Shown in pieces: positions 38,246-43,408 of a DNA stretch of 43,408 nucleotides (position 1 is the first letter of the stretch; every line of letters begins with the position of its first letter). The position numbers were made by a program, and so were the translations under genes. This DNA is from Cyanobacteria bacterium UBA4641 (GTDB lineage Bacteria; Cyanobacteriota; Vampirovibrionia; Gastranaerophilales; Gastranaerophilaceae): assembly GCA_002405805.1 (NCBI GenBank), contig DHMN01000026.1, positions 1 to 43,408 on the forward strand, given 5' to 3'. The notes beneath the pieces were generated by a model, which saw only the letters and a program-made list of their open reading frames with translations, was not told the DNA's origin and made no database searches.

Positions 38246-39620
38246 TAATTTAATAAAAGAATTAAATAATACCCTGCCAAAACAGAACGTACTGACCGAT
38301 ATTGAAGAACGGTACGTATATTCTGTTGATGCGTCAAATGACCCGTATATAAAAACTCAATTGCCGGATGCAGTTGTTTTTGTTGAAAATATTGAACAGG
38401 TTCAGCAGGTTGTTCGCTTGGCAAATAAACATCTGACTCCAATCATCTGCCGAGGTGCCGGAACAAACACTGTTGGTGCTTGTGTGCCAACTCATGGCGG
38501 AATAATTTTGAATTTTTCTAAGATGAATAAAATTATTGAAATTAATCCTGAAAATATGACAGCAAGAGTTCAACCGGGGGTTATTGTCGGAGATTTGCAA
38601 AAACAAGTAGAAGAGTTAGGGTTATTTTATCCGCCAGACCCTTCAAATTTGAAAGTCTCAACAATTGGCGGAAGTATTGCCCAAAATTCAGCAGGAGCAA
38701 GATGTTTTAAATATGGCGCAACAAAAGATTATGTAATAGATATGCTTGTTGTGATGGCTGATGGAAAACTTATCAGAACAGGTTCAAACACAATTAAAAA
38801 TGCTACAGGGTACAACCTTGGCAGTTTGTTTATAGGTTCAGAGGGAACTCTTGGTATTGTTGTTGAGGCTACATTAAAACTAATCACTAAACCGCAAGCA
38901 ACACAAGTTGTTATGGCATATTTTGACACGGTGGAAGATTCAATTTCTGGGGTGAATAAAATTATAGAAAAACAAATTTGTCCGACAACAATTGATTTTA
39001 TGGATAAATACGCACTCCAAACAGTTGAAAAATTCTACCCGACCGGATTACTTACAGATAAAGAAGCTGCGCTTATTATTGAGTTTGACGGATTTTCTTC
39101 AACTATTGATGAGCAGCGAGCAACAATTTGCTCTGTATTAAGAGAAAATTCTGCATCAAGTATACAATATTCAAAAACAAAGCAAGAGGCTGATAATATT
39201 TGGAGAGCAAGACGTTCTTCAATGGCTGCTTGTACAAAGTTACGTCCGAATGTGACAACCGATGATGTAATTGTTCCGCGCGAAAATCTTGCAAAACTGG
39301 TAAAAGGGATTCAAGAAATCTGTTCTCGATACAACCTCAATATGTGTATGGTCGGGCATGTTGGAGATGGTAGTGTTCATCCGCAGATTCCAATTGATTA
39401 TAACAACAAAGATGAATACAAACGCTACAAAATTGCAAAATCTGAAATTTATCATCTGACAGTTAAACTTGGTGGTATAATTTCAGGCGAACACGGTATC
39501 GGTTTAGAAAAGAAAGCTTATATTTCAAGAGTGGTCGAAGGTGGTGCGCTTGATTATATGCGTTTAATCAAAAAAACTTTTGACCCTAAAAATATTCTAA
39601 ATCCATATAAAATATTTTAG
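38235..39620 (+). CDS. glcD: FAD-linked oxidase, GlcD type (glycolate/D-lactate dehydrogenase subunit)
   Basis: A 461-residue flavoprotein of the vanillyl-alcohol-oxidase fold: an FAD-binding domain (about 38-215; PIICRGAGTNTVGACVPTHG, QPGVIVGDLQ, STIGGSIAQNSAGARCFKYG, NATGYNLGSLFIGSEGTLGI) and a substrate domain ending with MCMVGHVGDGSVHP and GGIISGEHGIGLEKKAYI. The family oxidises 2-hydroxyacids such as glycolate or D-lactate. The GlcE and iron-sulphur GlcF partners are not in the window, so the electron acceptor is unknown. No Shine-Dalgarno sequence is seen; the ATG lies inside the end of the giant coiled-coil gene, suggesting coupled translation. Confidence 0.9.
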   Translation: MLTSNLIKELNNTLPKQNVLTDIEERYVYSVDASNDPYIKTQLPDAVVFVENIEQVQQVVRLANKHLTPIICRGAGTNTVGACVPTHGGIILNFSKMNKIIEINPENMTARVQPGVIVGDLQKQVEELGLFYPPDPSNLKVSTIGGSIAQNSAGARCFKYGATKDYVIDMLVVMADGKLIRTGSNTIKNATGYNLGSLFIGSEGTLGIVVEATLKLITKPQATQVVMAYFDTVEDSISGVNKIIEKQICPTTIDFMDKYALQTVEKFYPTGLLTDKEAALIIEFDGFSSTIDEQRATICSVLRENSASSIQYSKTKQEADNIWRARRSSMAACTKLRPNVTTDDVIVPRENLAKLVKGIQEICSRYNLNMCMVGHVGDGSVHPQIPIDYNNKDEYKRYKIAKSEIYHLTVKLGGIISGEHGIGLEKKAYISRVVEGGALDYMRLIKKTFDPKNILNPYKIF

Positions 39621-39648
39621 CGAGCTATCCCAAGAGCTTATTACTGAC

Positions 39649-39677
39649 TTGAAAACACAATGCCCTTGTGGTATTCT
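39649..39677 (+). promoter_or_regulatory. gltX promoter (TTGAAA, 17 nt, TATTCT)
   Basis: TTGAAA (39649-39654), a 17-nt spacer and TATTCT (39672-39677) lie between the oxidase stop and gltX, leaving a leader of about 30 nt with AGAAGG before the ATG. Confidence 0.6.
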
Positions 39678-39713
39678 TTGATTGCTAAAAAAATTTAAAG
39701 AAAGAAGGCTAAA

Positions 39714-41186
39714 ATGTCAGAAGTTAGAGTTAGAATAGCTCCGTCTCCAAGCGGAAACTTACACATTGGAACCGCTAGAACTGCGCTATTTAATTATTTA
39801 TTTGCTAAGAAAAATAACGGTAAATTCATTTTAAGAATTGAAGATACTGATGCAGAAAGAACTTCTCAAGAGTATATTGATAATATTTTTGATAGTTTGA
39901 AAGCATTAGGTTTGAACTGGGATGAAGGTCCTGATGTTGGCGGTCCTTATGGCCCATACACTCAATCAGAAAGATTTGATATTTATCCTAAGTATGTTCA
40001 AGAATTGTTAGACAAAGGTTTTGCGTACGAATGTTTCTGTACCCCTGAAGAACTTGAAAAAGAAAAAGAAGAGGCTGCGGCAGCTAAAAAACCTTATGTT
40101 TACACTAAAAAATGCGAAAATCTAACAGAAGAAGAAAAAGCAAAATTGAGAGCTGAAGGCAGAAAACCTGCAATAAGGTTCAATATTGCTAAGGCTCAAA
40201 AAGCTTTCCATGATTCTTCAATTTTGAAATTTAATGACCTTGTAAAAGGCGAATTACACATGGATACAAACCTAATCGGTGACTTTGTTATCCAAAAATC
40301 AAACGGTGCGCCAACTTACAACTTTGCAGTTGTAATTGATGATGCTTTGATGAAAATTACTCACGTAATCCGTGGGGAAGACCATATTTCAAATACTTAT
40401 AAACAAATCTTGATTTTTGAAGCTTTGGGTCTTGAAGTTCCTAGATTTGGTCACTTAGGTATGATTTTGGCTCCTGATAGAAGTAAATTATCAAAACGTC
40501 ACGGTGCTACAGCTGTTTCAGATTTCGTTAAACAAGGTTATTTGACAGATGCTTTAATCAACTTTGTAGCATTACTTGGTTGGTCTCCATCAGATGGTGA
40601 AGAAATCAAGACCGTTGATGAAATTGCACAAGACTTTAGAATTGATGAAATTTCATCTTCAAACTCAATCTTTGAATATGACAAATTGAAATGGATGAAC
40701 AGTCACTACATCAAAATGTTACCTATGGACAAATTGAAAGAAATGTTGAAACCATATTTAACAAAATACAATTTGAACGAATTGACTGACGCTCAATATA
40801 CAAAAATGGTTGAAATTACAAGAGAACCATTGACATTATTGTCAGATATTACAGATGCTGTTCCGTATTTCTTCGGCAAAGATGTTGAAATCGACCCTGA
40901 AACTCAAACAGGAACACTAGATACAGAAGTATCTCAAAATGTTCTTAAAGATTTTGTTGAAAAAGCAAAAGATTGGGAATGGACAGATGAAAACTTACAC
41001 CACAAATTGGAAGAATTTAGAGGTGTTTGGAAAGAACAAGGTATCAAACCAAAAGTTACTATGTGGGCAATAAGAGCTGCAATTACTGGTAGAACTCGCG
41101 GTGCTGATATGGTTGGTATCCTTGATATCTTAGGTAAGGAAACTTCTTTATATAGAGCAAATAAAGCTATCAAAGCTGCTGTATAA
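39714..41186 (+). CDS. gltX: glutamyl-tRNA synthetase
   Basis: Charges tRNA-Glu, and in many bacteria also tRNA-Gln for later amidation. The 490-residue class I synthetase has the HIGH-type motif in APSPSGNLHIGTARTALFNY and the KMSKS-type motif as KLSKRHG. Between them are FILRIEDTDAERTSQEY and the CFCTPEE segment with a later Cys (YTKKC) that could form the zinc site of the family. The C-terminal helical anticodon-binding domain (about 320-490) is complete. It has its own promoter and a strong terminator. Confidence 0.98.
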   Translation: MSEVRVRIAPSPSGNLHIGTARTALFNYLFAKKNNGKFILRIEDTDAERTSQEYIDNIFDSLKALGLNWDEGPDVGGPYGPYTQSERFDIYPKYVQELLDKGFAYECFCTPEELEKEKEEAAAAKKPYVYTKKCENLTEEEKAKLRAEGRKPAIRFNIAKAQKAFHDSSILKFNDLVKGELHMDTNLIGDFVIQKSNGAPTYNFAVVIDDALMKITHVIRGEDHISNTYKQILIFEALGLEVPRFGHLGMILAPDRSKLSKRHGATAVSDFVKQGYLTDALINFVALLGWSPSDGEEIKTVDEIAQDFRIDEISSSNSIFEYDKLKWMNSHYIKMLPMDKLKEMLKPYLTKYNLNELTDAQYTKMVEITREPLTLLSDITDAVPYFFGKDVEIDPETQTGTLDTEVSQNVLKDFVEKAKDWEWTDENLHHKLEEFRGVWKEQGIKPKVTMWAIRAAITGRTRGADMVGILDILGKETSLYRANKAIKAAV

Positions 41187-41205
41187 TTGAAGTGCTAAAA
41201 TAAAT

Positions 41206-41236
41206 AAAAAAGCTCCGAAGATTCGGAGCTTTTTTA
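41206..41236 (+). terminator. gltX terminator (bidirectional)
   Basis: AGCTCCGAA (41211-41219) and TTCGGAGCT (41222-41230) form a strong stem preceded by A residues and followed by TTTTT. It lies 24 nt after the gltX stop. Confidence 0.92.
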
Positions 41237-41356
41237 TTGAACTTGTCGCTCAAATAATTGTAAACAATTGTAAATAAATAATCCAAATTTCTAAAGTTCT
41301 AATAAAAAATAACCGATATAAAAAATGTGGTTACGAAAAACTGAAAGGGTTTAAAA

Positions 41357-41578
41357 ATGGATTTCAAATTCAACGATACAAGATTATTTGAACACAAGGA
41401 TAACGAATTAAACGATAGTAATTCATACTTAATTCTATCAAAAAACGAATCAGTTCCTGAAACTGACTTTGAAAATGTAATTCAAATTATTGATGAATCA
41501 GGAATGGAAGTAAATTGTACGTACGACAAATTTGTAGAGATATTTGACAAGGAGGGCTTAGCGGGCTTTATAATGTAA
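41357..41578 (+). CDS. small acidic protein of unknown function
   Basis: A 73-residue acidic protein without signal peptide or membrane segment. It reads as a small alternating strand-helix domain: SYLILSKNESVPETDFENVI, then QIIDESGMEVNCTYDKFVEI. I recognise no family. A ribosome binding site (AAAGGG) lies 8 nt before the ATG and a terminator hairpin follows at 41610, so it looks like a real single-gene unit between gltX and rsmH. No promoter could be placed with confidence. Confidence 0.7.
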   Translation: MDFKFNDTRLFEHKDNELNDSNSYLILSKNESVPETDFENVIQIIDESGMEVNCTYDKFVEIFDKEGLAGFIM

Positions 41579-41609
41579 GAGTATAAAAATTGAATAGCAA
41601 GTATGAACT

Positions 41610-41640
41610 AAAAGAGGCGCATTAAGTGCCTCTTTTGGCA
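41610..41640 (+). terminator. terminator after the 73-residue protein gene
   Basis: AAAAGAGGC (41610-41618) pairs with GCCTCTTTT (41628-41636), with a further C:G pair inside the loop. The T-run is part of the stem, as is typical for short bidirectional terminators. Confidence 0.75.
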
Positions 41641-41689
41641 TTAATAAATAATTCTTTATAAAAACTTTACAGGAGAGTCTTAAATTTTA

Positions 41690-41704
41690 TGCTAGTATAG
41701 TCTT
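41690..41704 (+). promoter_or_regulatory. rsmH extended -10 promoter, 6 nt before the ATG
   Basis: TGC-TAGTAT (-10 box 41693-41698) is followed by AGTCTT and the ATG at 41705. TTTACA about 17-20 nt upstream may serve as -35. No Shine-Dalgarno sequence exists between a start site and the ATG; AGGAGAG at about 41671 lies upstream of the -10 and would not be in the transcript. Confidence 0.55.
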
Positions 41705-42640
41705 ATGAAAGAATTTAAGCACTATACAGTAATGAAAAATGAAGCCGTTGATGCCTTGAATTGTCAAGACGGACTTATATATGTCGATTGTACCCTTGGC
41801 GGAGGCGGTCATAGTGAGCTGATTTTAAAAAGAATTCAGCCAAACGGAAGATTAATTTCTTTTGACGTTGACCAAGATGCAATTGGTGCGGCTACTGAAA
41901 GATTAAAAGATTACAAAAATTTAACAATTGTAAAAAATTCTTATACAAATATAAAACAAGTTTTTAAAGAACTTGGGATAGAAAAAATTACAGGCGGAAT
42001 TTTATTTGACCTTGGCGCATCATATCACCAGCTAACCAAGCAAGAACGCGGTTTTTCATTTTCTAAAGAGGCTCCGCTGGATATGAGATTCAATATGGAT
42101 TCTGATTTTTCCGCTTACGATGTTGTAAATAATTATAAAGAAGATGAACTCGTAAAAATATTTTCTGAATATGGCGAAGAAAGATTTTCAAAACGTATTG
42201 CAAAGGCTATAGTGCAGAAAAGACAGGCAAAACCAATTCAAACAACAACCGAATTGGCAGACATTATTGTCGATGCCACACCAAAGATAAAAAGCTCTAT
42301 ACACCCTGCGACAAGAGTCTTTCAGGCTATTCGTATAGAGGTTAATCATGAGTTACAAAATGTTAAAAATACATTGACGGATGTATTGGACTTATTAGAT
42401 TTTAATGCTATAATAAGTGTAATAAGTTTCCACTCTCTGGAAGACAGAGTTGTTAAGCAAGTGTTTAAATATTACTCAACACGCTGTCACTGTGAGAAAA
42501 ATCAAATGATTTGTAATTGTCCTCCACCGATTTTGGAGTTAGTAAATAAAAAACCGATAATGGCAACAGAGCAGGAGATTAAGGAAAACCCACCTTCAAG
42601 GAGTGCTAAACTTAGAGTTGCAAAATGCATTAGAAGGTAA
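41705..42640 (+). CDS. rsmH: 16S rRNA (cytosine1402-N4)-methyltransferase
   Basis: Methylates N4 of C1402 in 16S rRNA, tuning the P site. The 311-residue product has HYTVMKNEAVDAL, the SAM-binding VDCTLGGGGHSELIL, GILFDLGASYHQL, RGFSFSKEAPLDMRFN, the helical insertion ending in ATRVFQAIRIEVNHEL, ISFHSLEDRVVKQVF, and the closing PPSRSAKLRVAKCIRR. A Cys cluster (CHCEKNQMICNCPP) near 258-272 is an ordinary feature of many members. A leaderless-type -10 box precedes the ATG. It is followed by an FtsL-like gene, as in the division and cell wall (dcw) cluster, but mraZ is not upstream. Confidence 0.97.
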   Translation: MKEFKHYTVMKNEAVDALNCQDGLIYVDCTLGGGGHSELILKRIQPNGRLISFDVDQDAIGAATERLKDYKNLTIVKNSYTNIKQVFKELGIEKITGGILFDLGASYHQLTKQERGFSFSKEAPLDMRFNMDSDFSAYDVVNNYKEDELVKIFSEYGEERFSKRIAKAIVQKRQAKPIQTTTELADIIVDATPKIKSSIHPATRVFQAIRIEVNHELQNVKNTLTDVLDLLDFNAIISVISFHSLEDRVVKQVFKYYSTRCHCEKNQMICNCPPPILELVNKKPIMATEQEIKENPPSRSAKLRVAKCIRR

Positions 42641-42674
42641 GGGATATAAAACGAGTTTATTGGCAGGTAGTTTA

Positions 42675-43151
42675 ATGAGTTTAAATTCAAGAATTTCAAT
42701 TGAAGAGCAAGAAATAGCATACAATCGCAGCAGCTATATTTCGAATCCTGTAAAGGAAGAAAGTTCAGTCATCACAGGAGATTTTTATCAAGAAAAGCCT
42801 ATGACCATTAGAGAAATGGTTACCAGAAAAATCAACAAATCTCTTTGTTTTTGCTTGGGTATCGCGATTGCTGTAACATTTGTAAGTTATTATATTGCAA
42901 TGAACTACGAGGCTAAGTTGAATAATCTTGATAATGAAATTGTCAGATTGAATGCAGAAAATCAAGATTTGCAAGCAGAATTAGATAAATATAAATCATT
43001 TAATAATGTTGATAATAAAATTGGTGAATACAATTTGTTACAAAAGGCTGAAAAAGTTATCGAAGTAAACGCTTTGAACACAACAAATAAAACCGTTGTT
43101 CATCCTGTTAAAACTGCATCAAATACATTCGACTGGGCAGTTGGGTATTAA
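42675..43151 (+). CDS. FtsL-like single-pass membrane protein
   Basis: A 158-residue protein directly after rsmH. It has a cytoplasmic N-terminus of about 55 residues, one membrane helix (about 56-76, SLCFCLGIAIAVTFVSYYIA), and a coiled coil immediately after it (77-107, EAKLNNLDNEIVRLNAENQD), then a polar tail. Topology and position match FtsL, the divisome protein that bridges FtsB and FtsI, though sequence similarity in this family is weak. The ATG at 42675 is preferred over an in-frame GTG at 42603, which would overlap rsmH and has no ribosome binding site; the site for the ATG (CAGGTAG) is itself weak. ftsI and murE do not follow within the window; repeats do. Confidence 0.7.
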   Translation: MSLNSRISIEEQEIAYNRSSYISNPVKEESSVITGDFYQEKPMTIREMVTRKINKSLCFCLGIAIAVTFVSYYIAMNYEAKLNNLDNEIVRLNAENQDLQAELDKYKSFNNVDNKIGEYNLLQKAEKVIEVNALNTTNKTVVHPVKTASNTFDWAVGY

Positions 43152-43162
43152 TTATTTTTGCT

Positions 43163-43300
43163 GCTATTGTAATGACTTGGTATGGCTACGTCATTACGAG
43201 GAAAGTTTACTTGCAAATGTTTTATTGGTTAATACGGAGTGACGTGGTAATCCACAACACGATTTACAGGGAATTTACGTATAAAATCCGCAGTTCAGAA
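43163..43300. repeat. third repeat family (family B), second copy
   Basis: CTACGTCATTACGAGG, an AT-rich spacer (CAAATGTTTTATTGGTTA), then GTGACGTGGTAATCCACAAC and GATTTACAGGG. It is in the opposite orientation to the copy at 28530-28640. The outer CTACGTCATTACG and inner GTGACGTGGTAAT words are imperfectly complementary. Confidence 0.6.
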
Positions 43301-43323
43301 TCTATCAATGTTGATTAGAAAAA

Positions 43324-43408
43324 TGTCACCCTGAATTTATTTCAGGGTCTCTAATTTTACAAATTTTGCATTTGACTAATATGTTAAATTTGAGATGCTG
43401 AAACAGTC
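43324..43408. repeat. family A palindromic element cut by the window end
   Basis: The element begins TGTCACCCTGAATTTATT and continues through a left hairpin and a spacer (CAAATTTTGCATTTGACTAA) into ATTTGAGATGCTGAAAC, the start of the second arm, where the window stops. The spacer variant is that of the degenerate copy at 15402-15537. Confidence 0.8.

Overview
The window is AT-rich, densely coded bacterial chromosome from what looks like a strict anaerobe. A ferredoxin-dependent 2-oxoacid oxidoreductase and a B12-dependent ribonucleotide reductase both point that way. The style of the two prepilin-like proteins, the orphan NarL-type regulator and the dispersed TGTCA-bounded palindromes suggest a gut Melainabacteria/Vampirovibrionia (Gastranaerophilales) lineage. 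That placement is an inference from gene style, not from a marker comparison. I saw no tRNA, rRNA, CRISPR array, phage or classical insertion sequence.

Layout. 1-1323: rplJ-rplL on the minus strand, preceded by a promoter, a recognisable L10 leader RNA and an attenuator-like terminator. 1409-2862: a small membrane protein, a secreted metallophosphoesterase and rqcP. 2903-7318: a repeat-rich accessory stretch made mainly of one family of composite palindromic elements. It contains a GIY-YIG nuclease gene, a prepilin-like gene and a GNAT-like gene. 7365-11333: a divergent GH13 protein, a NarL/LuxR response regulator and a second prepilin paralogue. 11429-15304: maf, a small unknown gene, a 557-residue membrane protein built of three copies of one unit, and an acyl-CoA dehydratase activase-related protein. 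15542-22991: nrdJ, divergent from a peptide-type ABC importer (binding protein plus two permeases, no ATPase), then a TPR protein and MgtC. 23058-26562: the housekeeping operon pyrH-frr-cdsA-rnc-rpe. 26559-28430: an unknown Ser/Glu-rich protein, then cdd with a small zinc-ribbon-like gene. 28699-31988: rpsU, a small unknown gene, and a four-subunit 2-oxoacid:ferredoxin oxidoreductase operon. 32150-39620: a 2031-residue cytoplasmic coiled-coil protein overlapping a GlcD-type FAD oxidase. 39714-43151: gltX, a small unknown gene, rsmH and an FtsL-like protein. The window ends in more repeats.

How it fits together. Core genes cover translation (rplJ, rplL, rpsU, frr, gltX, rqcP, rsmH), nucleotides (pyrH, cdd, nrdJ, maf), lipid (cdsA), RNA processing (rnc), the pentose phosphate pathway (rpe) and anaerobic carbon metabolism (the Kor-type complex). 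The accessory interest lies in five places. These are the palindromic element family and the nuclease gene embedded in it; five genes whose -10 box lies exactly 6 nt before the ATG, which predicts leaderless mRNAs; the triplicated membrane protein; the giant coiled-coil protein; and the L10 leader/attenuator.
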